Source: Paenibacillus woosongensis (GTDB taxonomy: Bacteria; Bacillota; Bacilli; Paenibacillales; Paenibacillaceae). Taken from it: DNA of 64,000 nucleotides. The notes beneath the pieces are model-generated. The model had not been told where the DNA came from, did not search any database, and was given only the letters and a program-made list of their open reading frames with translations. The first letter of the stretch is position 1; each line of letters begins with the position of its first letter. The stretch lies in assembly GCF_030122845.1 (NCBI RefSeq), contig NZ_CP126084.1, positions 1,984,001-2,048,000 of the forward strand. The letters run 5' to 3'. Shown here piece after piece: positions 8,295-16,166 of this stretch. Made by a program: the position numbers and the translations under genes.

Positions 8295-9836
8295 ATGCTG
8301 CAGTTTGAACAGAGCGTTTATGAACTCATTGTGGAGACTTCAACGAATTTGCCAGGAGATGTGCGCCGGGCTGTAAAACGTGGGGCACTGGCGGAAAATC
8401 GGGATACGAGAGCAGGGCTGGCCCTTTCCACGATCACGACAAATATCAAAATGGCGGAGGATCAAATATCACCAATTTGCCAGGATACGGGGATGCCTAC
8501 CTTTATCATTCATACTCCTGTAGGCGTAAATCAAATTGAAATGAAGAAGGGTATCCTCGCCGCGATCAAGCGCGCGACCAAGGAAGGCAAGCTGCGGCCT
8601 AACTCGGTTGATTCGTTAACCGGGGAGAACAGCGGGGACAATCTCGGAGCGGGAACGCCTGTGATCCATTTTGAGCAGTGGGAAGAGGATTTCATAGATA
8701 TTCGCCTAATACTCAAAGGCGGCGGTTGCGAGAACAAGAATATCCAGTACAGCCTTCCGGCCGAGCTTGAAGGACTCGGGCGCGCTGGACGGGATCTGGA
8801 CGGCATTCGCAAGTGTATCCTGCATGCGGTGTATCAAGCCCAGGGCCAGGGCTGCAGCGCCGGGTTTATCGGCGTCGGCATCGGCGGTGACCGGACGACA
8901 GGGTATGAGCTGGCAAAGCAGCAGCTGTTCCGTTCTGCAGATGATGTGAATCCGGTAAATGAGCTTAGACTGCTGGAAGAATATATTATGGACAATGCGA
9001 ACAAGCTGGGGATTGGAACGATGGGCTTCGGCGGCGAAGTGACGCTGCTTGGCTGTAAAGTCGGAGCTGCAAACCGCCTGCCGGCAAGCTTCTTTGTATC
9101 GGTAGCGTATAACTGCTGGGCTTTCCGCCGGCAAGGGGTTGCCATAGATCCCGCTAACGGCGAAATCAAGAACTGGCTGTACGAGCGGGGATCCGAGGTA
9201 GCGATGGATAATGAGCCGGCCGCTTCAGTGAAAGCGGATGCAGCTCCGCAGGCTAGCCGGGAGGTTGTTCTGCAAACCCCGATTACGGAGGAGCAGATTC
9301 GCAGCCTGCGGGTTGGAGATGTCGTCGTTATCAAAGGCGAAATCCACACGGGCCGCGACGCCCTTCATAAATATTTGATGGATCATGATGCTCCAGTCGA
9401 TTTGAACGGCGCCGTCATTTATCACTGCGGACCAGTCATGCTGAAGGACGAGGATGGCTGGCATGTAAAGGCTGCCGGGCCGACCACAAGTATCCGCGAG
9501 GAGCCTTATCAAGGCGATATTATTAAGAAATTCGGCATTCGCGCCGTAATCGGCAAGGGCGGCATGGGCCAGAAGACGCTTGCGGCGCTGAAAGAGCATG
9601 GCGGCGTTTATCTGAATGCCATTGGCGGCGCGGCGCAGTATTACGCCGAGTGCATTAAGAAGGTCAACGGGGTGGATTACATGGAGTTTGGCATCCCTGA
9701 GGCGATGTGGCATCTGGAGGTCGATGGCTTTGCGGCGATCGTTACGATGGATTCGCATGGAGAGAGCCTGCATGCGGATGTCGAGAAGTCTTCGCTTGAG
9801 AAGCTGGCGGCTTTCAAAGAGCCAGTATTCAAATAA
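8295..9836 (+). CDS. fumA: Fumarate hydratase, class I (iron-sulfur, fused alpha and beta)
   Basis: Interconverts fumarate and malate using an oxygen-sensitive [4Fe-4S] cluster. Cysteines in ICQDTGMPTF near residue 62, GGGCENKNIQ near 142 and GQGCSAGFIGVGIGGDR near 188 are the expected ligands. The C-terminal part (from about 325) is the swivelling beta domain, with TGRDALHKYL, HCGPVM and GKGGMG motifs. At 513 residues it is the fused form, as in E. coli FumA/FumB. The ATG is preceded by GAGAGGGGATC. The phoR start lies only 3 bases past its stop, so the two are probably cotranscribed. It completes a group of TCA enzymes in this region. Confidence 0.92.
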   Translation: MLQFEQSVYELIVETSTNLPGDVRRAVKRGALAENRDTRAGLALSTITTNIKMAEDQISPICQDTGMPTFIIHTPVGVNQIEMKKGILAAIKRATKEGKLRPNSVDSLTGENSGDNLGAGTPVIHFEQWEEDFIDIRLILKGGGCENKNIQYSLPAELEGLGRAGRDLDGIRKCILHAVYQAQGQGCSAGFIGVGIGGDRTTGYELAKQQLFRSADDVNPVNELRLLEEYIMDNANKLGIGTMGFGGEVTLLGCKVGAANRLPASFFVSVAYNCWAFRRQGVAIDPANGEIKNWLYERGSEVAMDNEPAASVKADAAPQASREVVLQTPITEEQIRSLRVGDVVVIKGEIHTGRDALHKYLMDHDAPVDLNGAVIYHCGPVMLKDEDGWHVKAAGPTTSIREEPYQGDIIKKFGIRAVIGKGGMGQKTLAALKEHGGVYLNAIGGAAQYYAECIKKVNGVDYMEFGIPEAMWHLEVDGFAAIVTMDSHGESLHADVEKSSLEKLAAFKEPVFK

Positions 9837-9839
9837 GGC

Positions 9840-11636
9840 ATGAAGACGTTTCGAACACGACTGACGCTTATTTTGATGAGCTTGATCGGTATTTCCATGC
9901 TTGCCGCTGGGCTATCCATGGTTCGGGTATTCAAGGATTCACATATTCGTGCCCTGGAGGAGAATCTGGTCCGGGAAATCAGTTTGCTTGAGTATACCTT
10001 CCCGTTTCGCCCGCTTGATAATAGCCCGCTGATGGTGGAATATTATACCCGGGAAGCGAAGGAGCTGGAGCAGCGCATCAATTCCCGGGTTACCTTCATC
10101 GCCTTGGATGGCCAGGTTGTTGGAGATTCGGAGAAAAATGCCGCTGACATGGACAATCACCTGAACCGTGAGGAAATCGTCTCCGCTTCCCAAGGGGAAT
10201 TCGGAAGCGTAATCCGGTACAGCGAGACGCTTCATGAAGATATGCTCTATGTCGCTCATAAGGTATACTCGGACGAAGGCTTCGATGGATATATTCGTCT
10301 GTCGATGAGCCTGAAGGCCATTGACGAAGGAATGAATCGAGGCTGGACCTGGATGGCCGGGGGCCTCGTCATCCTGTTCCTGGCGGCTGGGCTGCTCAGC
10401 TACCGGATCGCTGGTGGGCTGACGAAGCCGCTGGAGCATATTACGCGTGTAGCCAACCGAATTTCCCGCCTGGATTATGACGCCCGAGTCAAACTGGAGC
10501 GCAAGGACGAGATCGGCCAGCTGGGTTTTGCGATTAATGGCATGGCGGATAGCCTGCAGCAACAGCTCAAGTGGATCAGGGACAACGAGGATTTGATGCA
10601 GAGCGTACTTGCGAACATGACCGGGGGAATCGTGATGGTGGATGCTGGAAGCCAGATCGCCTTGGTGAACCGAGAGGCAGAGCGGATTCTGCATATGAGA
10701 GCGGATCAGCTCTTAGGCAAGCCCTTCACCGTCCTGAAGCGGAATTATGAATTCATGAAATTCATGGAGGAGGGCATACAGCGCAAGGAGTATTTGCAGG
10801 AGGAACGCAGCGTGTACGATCCGGAGGAGAGAATGCTTCATTTCGATGGCGTACCGATGAGTGAAGATGACGGAAGCTACCGGGGTATGCTGTTCCTGCT
10901 TCAGGATGTGACCGATATTCGCAGGCTGGAAAGAATGCGCAGTGAATTCGTTGCCAATGTATCCCACGAGCTCAAAACGCCGATTGCAGCCGTTAAAGGC
11001 TTCGCCGAGACCCTGCTCGCCGGAGGAGTCAAGGATACGGAGACGATGCGCTCCTTCCTACAAATCATTTACGATGAAGCAGACCGATTGAATCGCCTGA
11101 TTGGAGACATCCTGGAACTGTCGAAGATCGAATCCAAGCGCGCTCCTCTAGAATACGCTCCGATTCATCTGAAGGAATTGCTTGACAGCGTCGTCGAGGT
11201 GTTGCTTCCGGCGGCGAAGAAGAAATCGATCGTACTGTTGCAGGAGGTTCCGGAGCATCTATTTATCGAGGGGGACGAGGATCGGCTGCGGCAGATATTC
11301 CTCAATCTCATTTCTAACGCAATAAGTTATACCCTTGAAGGCGGAAGAGTGAGAATTGCTGCTGAAGTGTTGAACGAGGGCGGGGAGCATGAGGCAATTC
11401 GCTTTACGGTCAGCGATACAGGGATCGGCATTCCGAAGAAGGATTTGCCGCGCATTTTTGAGCGTTTCTATAGAGTGGACAAAGCCCGTTCCCGCGGGTC
11501 GGGTGGTACGGGGCTCGGACTGTCGATCGTCAAGCACTTGGTGGATTTGCATCGGGGGACGATCCGGGTAGAAAGCAAAGTGGGTGAAGGGACATCGTTC
11601 ATTCTGGAACTGCCGCTGATGCATCCCGTAGAATAA
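9840..11636 (+). CDS. phoR: Phosphate-sensing histidine kinase PhoR
   Basis: A 598-residue membrane sensor kinase. A first span (residues 7-30), an extracytoplasmic loop, a second span near 168-190, a HAMP domain (190-245), a PAS domain (about 252-355) and a HisKA domain with FVANVSHELKTPIAAVKGF (His near 378) are followed by an ATPase domain with NLISNAISYT, DTGIGIPKKDLPRIFERFYR and GGTGLGLSIVKHLV. This is the PhoR architecture. The ATG lies 3 bases after the fumarase stop and has a poor ribosome site, suggesting translational coupling. phoP follows after 176 bp with its own promoter. In Bacillus the order is phoP-phoR after mdh; here it is reversed and separated from mdh. Confidence 0.9.
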   Translation: MKTFRTRLTLILMSLIGISMLAAGLSMVRVFKDSHIRALEENLVREISLLEYTFPFRPLDNSPLMVEYYTREAKELEQRINSRVTFIALDGQVVGDSEKNAADMDNHLNREEIVSASQGEFGSVIRYSETLHEDMLYVAHKVYSDEGFDGYIRLSMSLKAIDEGMNRGWTWMAGGLVILFLAAGLLSYRIAGGLTKPLEHITRVANRISRLDYDARVKLERKDEIGQLGFAINGMADSLQQQLKWIRDNEDLMQSVLANMTGGIVMVDAGSQIALVNREAERILHMRADQLLGKPFTVLKRNYEFMKFMEEGIQRKEYLQEERSVYDPEERMLHFDGVPMSEDDGSYRGMLFLLQDVTDIRRLERMRSEFVANVSHELKTPIAAVKGFAETLLAGGVKDTETMRSFLQIIYDEADRLNRLIGDILELSKIESKRAPLEYAPIHLKELLDSVVEVLLPAAKKKSIVLLQEVPEHLFIEGDEDRLRQIFLNLISNAISYTLEGGRVRIAAEVLNEGGEHEAIRFTVSDTGIGIPKKDLPRIFERFYRVDKARSRGSGGTGLGLSIVKHLVDLHRGTIRVESKVGEGTSFILELPLMHPVE

Positions 11637-11723
11637 TGGTTTGGTTAACAGAAGGAATGAATTATGCAGAGAATGAAAAGCGGCTATTAATTATTTAAAA
11701 CCAATGTGAAATTTCCTGAAAAT

Positions 11724-11755
11724 TTTACACTACGTTAACAATGCCATGATATGCT
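11724..11755 (+). promoter_or_regulatory. PhoP box and promoter of phoP
   Basis: TTTACA at 11724 and TTAACA at 11735 are direct repeats on an 11-bp period. The -10-like hexamer TATGCT follows at 11750 after 9 bp. The spacing matches Bacillus PhoP targets, in which TT(A/C/T)A(C/T)A repeats replace the -35 element. It implies autoregulation of phoP, independent of phoR. Confidence 0.75.
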
Positions 11756-11812
11756 GGGCTTGTCATGATTTCGTCGACATCCATTATGCCGGACAAGAAA
11801 ATGGGGGGTACT

Positions 11813-12550
11813 ATGACGCAACGGCTGTTAGTAATTGAGGATGAGCCAACGCTCTCGCGGCTTCTGTCTTATAACTTGTCACGCGAAGGCTATGAAGTTG
11901 TGGTTGAAGAGCATGGACAGTCTGGGTTGGACACGGCATTGAAGAACGATTTCAATTTAATATTGCTGGATTTGATGCTGCCGGGCATGAACGGGTTTGA
12001 GATCATGTCCCGGCTTCGAAATGAGGGCGTGAAGACACCCGTTATTATGCTAACGGCAAAAAATGCGGAGGAAGATGTAGTTCAAGGCTTGAAATCGGGT
12101 GCAGACGATTACATTACCAAGCCGTTCGGCGTAGCCGAGCTGCTTGCCCGAGTAACGGCCGTGCTAAGAAGATCCTCGGGCGTTGAAGAGCCGGAGAATA
12201 GACCGCAGCCCCAAGAGACAAGTTCGCAAATTACGCTAGGCGATCTCGTCATTTACCCGGAGAAATATGAGGTAACTTTAGGGAGCGAGCCGATTACGCT
12301 GCGGCCGAAGGAATTCGAAGTGCTGCTGTATTTGGCACGAAAGCCCGGAGTAGTCATGACTCGGGACGACTTGATGAATGCAGTATGGGGATTTGATTAT
12401 ATCGGCGGGCAGAGAACCGTGGATGTGCACGTCAGCTCTCTTCGCAAGAAACTAGAGCTGGATCCCGGATCGGTGTATATTGATTCTATTCGCGGGGTTG
12501 GTTATAAGCTCGTCGTGAACAAGAAAAAGGCTTCAATCATTTCGGAGTGA
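11813..12550 (+). CDS. phoP: Response regulator PhoP (OmpR family)
   Basis: A 245-residue transcription factor. The receiver domain holds the acidic pocket VIEDEP, the phospho-acceptor Asp in LILLDLMLPGMNG near residue 52, and Lys in DDYITKPFG near 101. The C-terminal winged helix ends with the conserved RTVDVHVSSLRKKLE and RGVGYKL. The ATG at 11813 follows a GGGGGGT ribosome site; in-frame codons further up lie in the promoter. It is the partner of the preceding phoR, and its product probably binds the four PhoP-box promoters noted in this window. Two terminators follow. Confidence 0.92.
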   Translation: MTQRLLVIEDEPTLSRLLSYNLSREGYEVVVEEHGQSGLDTALKNDFNLILLDLMLPGMNGFEIMSRLRNEGVKTPVIMLTAKNAEEDVVQGLKSGADDYITKPFGVAELLARVTAVLRRSSGVEEPENRPQPQETSSQITLGDLVIYPEKYEVTLGSEPITLRPKEFEVLLYLARKPGVVMTRDDLMNAVWGFDYIGGQRTVDVHVSSLRKKLELDPGSVYIDSIRGVGYKLVVNKKKASIISE

Positions 12551-12578
12551 ATAACAGGCAAAGAATAAAGCAAGGAGT

Positions 12579-12608
12579 GACTTCTGATCAATCAGGGGTC
12601 TTTTTTTT
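12579..12608 (+). terminator. Terminator 1 after phoP
   Basis: GACTTCTGAT and ATCAGGGGTC pair through a mix of Watson-Crick and G-T pairs, followed by eight T. It is immediately followed by a second terminator. Confidence 0.8.
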
Positions 12609-12613
12609 ATGGA

Positions 12614-12638
12614 AAGCACCGAGTACGGTGCTTTTTTT
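12614..12638 (+). terminator. Terminator 2 after phoP
   Basis: AAGCACCG and CGGTGCTT form a perfect 8-bp stem with a 4-base loop, followed by a T-tract. In tandem with the preceding one, it isolates the phoP transcript from the HMA gene. Confidence 0.88.
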
Positions 12639-12720
12639 GATCTTGCTCAAAGCGTTGATGGTGCGCCTAAATTATCATGAAGCCAATCAGGTTAATACAT
12701 CCAAGTTGGAGGTTATAGGA

Positions 12721-12936
12721 ATGACGACGAAACTATATCAACTGAAGACGGTCTCTTGTCCAAGCTGTATTGCTAAAATTGAAAAAATGCTCATGAAAAC
12801 AAAAGGGATTCAATTGGCTGAGGTACTGTTCAATAGCTCGCGGGTACGCGCATCTTTCGAGGAAAGGGAAGTAGGATCACAAGAGATCAGGAACCTGATC
12901 GAAAAGCTAGGGTATCAGGTCATCGGGGAAAAGTAG
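12721..12936 (+). CDS. Heavy-metal-associated (HMA) domain protein
   Basis: A 71-residue single-domain protein with the ferredoxin-like HMA fold. SCPSC (residues 12-16) is the CxxC metal site, followed by a helix (IAKIEKMLMKTKGI) and the ending EKLGYQVIGEK. CopZ-like chaperones carry a MxCxxC loop; here the preceding residues are TVSCPSC, with no Met, so copper specificity is uncertain. The ATG follows TTGGAGGTTATAGGA. No copper ATPase is nearby. It lies alone between the phoP terminators and the receptor gene promoter. Confidence 0.8.
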   Translation: MTTKLYQLKTVSCPSCIAKIEKMLMKTKGIQLAEVLFNSSRVRASFEEREVGSQEIRNLIEKLGYQVIGEK

Positions 12937-13050
12937 GTAGGACATTAATTCATAAAAAGGGGGGGCGTCATGCAACCGCACAAATTGAAACGCGGCTAGC
13001 CGCGCTAATGCGGTGACAGCTTCTATATGGCTTGAATTAAATTTGCTGTT

Positions 13051-13115
13051 TTGTAAAACATTTAACACAGGCCCAAAGTACCGTTAACACTCCCTTAACA
13101 AAACTCTTCTATGAT
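13051..13115 (+). promoter_or_regulatory. PhoP box array and promoter of the CBS-MCP gene
   Basis: TTAACA occurs at 13062, 13084 and 13095, all in phase with an 11-bp period; TTGTAA at 13051 is a fourth, weaker in-phase repeat. TATGAT at 13110 follows the last repeat after 9 bp, the spacing seen before phoP. This makes the downstream receptor gene a probable PhoP target. A perfect CGCGGCTAGCCGCG palindrome lies upstream at 12991-13004. Confidence 0.75.
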
Positions 13116-13181
13116 GCAGTCAGAGAGAGACAAAAGAGACATAAGCAAGAGAAGAGAAAGTATGGGTCAGGAGTGGTGTGA

Positions 13182-14375
13182 GTGGTTAATCAGGCCGTCG
13201 TTGAGCGGGATGTCTCGTTGTCTTCCCGTAGTGCTGTTAAAGTCTTTGCAAAGCAAGACAAAATAGGCAAGGAAGAAATGCCGTCTGAGAACTTGGGTGA
13301 ACAGGGCAGTGCGGTGAGGACGGAAGCTTACTGCCGGTTCGTTCCGACGACAGGCCCTGACGAATCGTGCCTGAGCGTTCTCAAGCGATTCCAGGCCGAT
13401 GCGAAACTCCCATGCATCATTGTGTGCGATCATGCGAATAGGCCGCTGGGACTACTCATGAGGGACACTTTCTATCGTCGATTGGCAGGACGTTTTGCTG
13501 CCGATTTGTTCTACGAAAGGCCGGCTTTGATGTTTGCGGAGAAATCGCCCCTGATCACCGAGATCACCACTTCGCCCCGGCAGCTGATCGATGCAGCATT
13601 GAATCGGGAGTCGGCAGTATTCTATGACAGCTTGATCTTAACGGAGCAAGGCGAGTTCAAAGGTGTGATGACCGTCCAGGATCTGATGCTGATGTCGAGG
13701 GAACTGCAGCGGGAAGCGGATCAAATCCGCGAGAAAATCGTCAGGGAAAGTCATGCGAAAGTGCTGGAAATCGACCGATCTGTTAAAGAAGTGTCCGCCA
13801 CCTCAGAGCGGAGTCTAAGGCAAACCGTGGAGATGAGCGGATTGGCGACGGCTGGGCGGAACGAACTTGAGGCGGTGCAGGCTTCGTTCAACCGCGTTCT
13901 GAAGATGACAAAGTCCCAGGAAGAGCAAGTTGCGGCTTTACTGGGGCATGCTAGTAATATCTCGTCCATCGCGGCTTCGATTCGGGAGCTTGCGGATCAG
14001 AGCGGCCTGCTTGCGATGAATGCCTCGATTGAAGCCGCCCACGCCGGGGAGCATGGTAGAGGTTTTGCGGTCGTGGCGAGCGAAATCAGAAAGCTGGCGC
14101 TGCAAACGAAAATGTTCTCGGATGATATCGGATCCACCCTGGATATCGTTAGCGGGCTGGTCAAACAAACGGCGGACGCATCCTCTCTGACAACGATAGA
14201 AATGCAGCATAGTCACGACAGGGTGAACAGCGCAGACCATACTTTCCAAATGCTCGTCGAATCAGTGCGGACCGTAGAAGCCAGGGGAAGGGATATGTTC
14301 CAGACCGCCGGAAATGCAGCAAAGCAGACAGAGATCGTGCTGCAGGAGCTTGAGCAATTGTCATCAAAGAAATGA
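13182..14375 (+). CDS. Soluble CBS-domain / methyl-accepting-type signalling protein
   Basis: A 397-residue protein without membrane spans. Residues about 45-165 look like a CBS-domain pair ([20 protein letters not shown], and [20 protein letters not shown]). Residues about 170-395 are a coiled-coil MCP signalling region, with the hairpin tip [20 protein letters not shown] and then [15 protein letters not shown]. This is the CheA/CheW-contacting motif of chemoreceptors, in a short cytoplasmic version. The GTG at 13182 follows GGAG by 8 bases. A PhoP-box promoter precedes it and pstB-phoU follow, suggesting a link between phosphate state and taxis or another signalling output. The ligand of the CBS part is unknown; adenine nucleotides are common in the family. 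Confidence 0.8.
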   Translation: MVNQAVVERDVSLSSRSAVKVFAKQDKIGKEEMPSENLGEQGSAVRTEAYCRFVPTTGPDESCLSVLKRFQADAKLPCIIVCDHANRPLGLLMRDTFYRRLAGRFAADLFYERPALMFAEKSPLITEITTSPRQLIDAALNRESAVFYDSLILTEQGEFKGVMTVQDLMLMSRELQREADQIREKIVRESHAKVLEIDRSVKEVSATSERSLRQTVEMSGLATAGRNELEAVQASFNRVLKMTKSQEEQVAALLGHASNISSIAASIRELADQSGLLAMNASIEAAHAGEHGRGFAVVASEIRKLALQTKMFSDDIGSTLDIVSGLVKQTADASSLTTIEMQHSHDRVNSADHTFQMLVESVRTVEARGRDMFQTAGNAAKQTEIVLQELEQLSSKK

Positions 14376-14421
14376 AGCTGGCGCAGATTAGGGGAACTAA
14401 ATGTTAATGTCCGGAAAACAT

Positions 14422-14452
14422 TTTACACTGCGTTAACATTCCTGCGTAATAT
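14422..14452 (+). promoter_or_regulatory. PhoP box and promoter of pstB-phoU
   Basis: TTTACA at 14422 and TTAACA at 14433 stand 11 bp apart, and TAATAT at 14447 follows after 8 bp. The 18 bases at 14421-14438 differ by one base from the corresponding stretch before phoP (CTGCG against CTACG between the repeats). Confidence 0.75.
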
Positions 14453-14560
14453 CTTTTACATAGGGAAGGTAAAATGGTTTTATGTCTAAAGTTCGACACA
14501 CACTAACACTGACCTACAGGTTATTGTCAGGATGCTGCTGAGATATGAAGGAGAAATGAC

Positions 14561-15316
14561 ATGGAACCGATCATCCATATTGATAGATTGAATTTATATT
14601 ACGACCAGTTTCAAGCGCTGAAGAATATGTCCCTCGATATTTCCGAGAAGGCGATCACCGCATTTATCGGTCCTTCAGGCTGCGGCAAATCCACATTGCT
14701 GCGAACCTTGAACCGGATGAACGACATGATCCCTGGCACACGGATCGAAGGCTCCGTGCGAATCGGAGGAAAGGATATATACAGCGACGGCGTGGAGGTA
14801 GAAACGCTACGCAAGCAGGTGGGGATGGTATTCCAACAGCCGAACCCTTTTCCGAAATCGATTTATGATAATGTTGCATACGGGCCGAGGCTCCACGGCA
14901 TAAAAGATAAAGCCACGCTGGATCAAATTGTGGAGCAGAGCCTGCGCCAGGCTGTATTGTGGGATGAGGTCAAGGATTTCCTGAGGCGTTCGGCGCTCAG
15001 CCTATCCGGCGGCCAGCAGCAGCGGCTTTGCATCGCCCGGGCGATTGCTGTCCAGCCTGACATCCTGCTCATGGATGAAGCGACATCTGCTCTGGACCCG
15101 ATATCGACGCTAAAGATCGAGGAACTGGCCCAGGAATTAAAAGATAGGTATACCATCGTGATGGTTACTCATAACATGCATCAAGCGGCCCGTATTTCGG
15201 ACCGCACTGTATTTTTCCTGAATGGTGAAATTGTAGAAGCAGACGATACTAACAAACTGTTCTCAACACCGCAGGATTCGCGTACCGAAGATTATATTTC
15301 AGGACGTTTTGGTTAA
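14561..15316 (+). CDS. pstB: Phosphate ABC transporter ATP-binding protein PstB (copy 1)
   Basis: A 251-residue ATPase of the Pst phosphate importer. Walker A is GPSGCGKST near residue 37, the Q-loop is [17 protein letters not shown] near 88, the signature is [14 protein letters not shown] near 148, and Walker B is [13 protein letters not shown] near 168. Most PstB proteins read MDEP at Walker B, as does the second copy here; this one reads MDEA. The ATG has a GAAGGAGAAATGAC ribosome site. phoU follows after 19 bases, so the two form an operon under the PhoP box. There are no pstSCA genes here, so it must pair with permeases encoded elsewhere, such as those 8 kb downstream, or serve a PhoU-linked role. 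Confidence 0.92.
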   Translation: MEPIIHIDRLNLYYDQFQALKNMSLDISEKAITAFIGPSGCGKSTLLRTLNRMNDMIPGTRIEGSVRIGGKDIYSDGVEVETLRKQVGMVFQQPNPFPKSIYDNVAYGPRLHGIKDKATLDQIVEQSLRQAVLWDEVKDFLRRSALSLSGGQQQRLCIARAIAVQPDILLMDEATSALDPISTLKIEELAQELKDRYTIVMVTHNMHQAARISDRTVFFLNGEIVEADDTNKLFSTPQDSRTEDYISGRFG

Positions 15317-15335
15317 CAGAAGGGAGCAGTGAGGT

Positions 15336-15995
15336 ATGATCCAAAGAAGAGAGTTCGATCAAAATTTGGAGGAGCTGCGGCAGTTGCTGAGGGAAATGGG
15401 CGAGCACGTGGAGCATGCCCTCAAAGAATCCATTGTATCGCTGCAGAACTTGGACGTCAGCAGAGCCAAAGGGGTTATTGCCCAGGATTTGAAGCTGAAC
15501 GAAATGGAAGAAGAAGTAATGGACATCGGCTCCAGATTGATCGTTACGCAGCAGCCTGTTGCCAAGGATCTTCGCCGGATTATCGTCGCCTTTAAAATCT
15601 CCAGCGATTTGGAGCGCATGGGCGACCTTGCGGTCGACATCGCCAAGGTGACGCTTCGTTTGGAGGGACAGACGCTGCTGAAGCCGCTTATTGACATTCC
15701 AAAAATGGCGGAGCTGGTCGAGGTCATGGTGGAGGAATCTCTCCAATCCTATTTGGATGAAAATACAGATCTGGCCTATAAGATGGCAAAGGATGACGAT
15801 GAGGTCGACCATCTTTACAGTCAAACGATCAGCGAGCTGTATTCGATCGTCATTAATCACCCCGACTCCCTACAGCAGGTGATGCTGCTTACGCTGGTGG
15901 GCAGATACATTGAACGTATCGCCGACCATGCGACGAATATCGGGGAGAGCACCGTTTATCTTGTTACCGGACATCGGCCGGATCTTAATCAATAG
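15336..15995 (+). CDS. phoU: Phosphate signalling protein PhoU
   Basis: A 219-residue all-helical protein with the two PhoU repeats: a three-helix bundle at about 1-110 and another at 115-215. The metal-binding E/DxxxD motifs appear as SDLERMGDLAVDIAKV and RYIERIADHATNIGES, one per repeat, as expected. PhoU links the Pst transporter to the PhoR-PhoP system and limits phosphate uptake. The ATG at 15336 follows AGAAGGGAGCAGTGAGGT. It is cotranscribed with pstB and ends at a hairpin before polA. Confidence 0.93.
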   Translation: MIQRREFDQNLEELRQLLREMGEHVEHALKESIVSLQNLDVSRAKGVIAQDLKLNEMEEEVMDIGSRLIVTQQPVAKDLRRIIVAFKISSDLERMGDLAVDIAKVTLRLEGQTLLKPLIDIPKMAELVEVMVEESLQSYLDENTDLAYKMAKDDDEVDHLYSQTISELYSIVINHPDSLQQVMLLTLVGRYIERIADHATNIGESTVYLVTGHRPDLNQ

Positions 15996-16024
15996 TTAAT
16001 TAAATATCGTTATTTAGAACAGTC

Positions 16025-16050
16025 AAAGCGCCGGAATGCTCCGGCGCTTT
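16025..16050 (+). terminator. Hairpin terminator after phoU
   Basis: AAAGCGCCGGA and TCCGGCGCTTT form a perfect 11-bp stem with a 4-base loop. The following T-run is short and interrupted, but the stem is very strong. Confidence 0.75.
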
Positions 16051-16166
16051 GCTGTTTGTGCGGGCTGCCTGTTCTGAATATCGTTAAATCGCGATTGTTT
16101 TTTATATATCGGTGGAGCATGTGTTAGAATAATAGTCAGGAGTATGTTCAGGGAACGAGGTGCTGT

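Noticed and set aside
12970-12999. Tiny 9-codon frame (MQPHKLKRG) with a good ribosome site before the PhoP array
   Set aside because: Too short to support. Its stop lies within a GC-rich palindrome, so a leader-peptide role is possible, but nothing else shows it.
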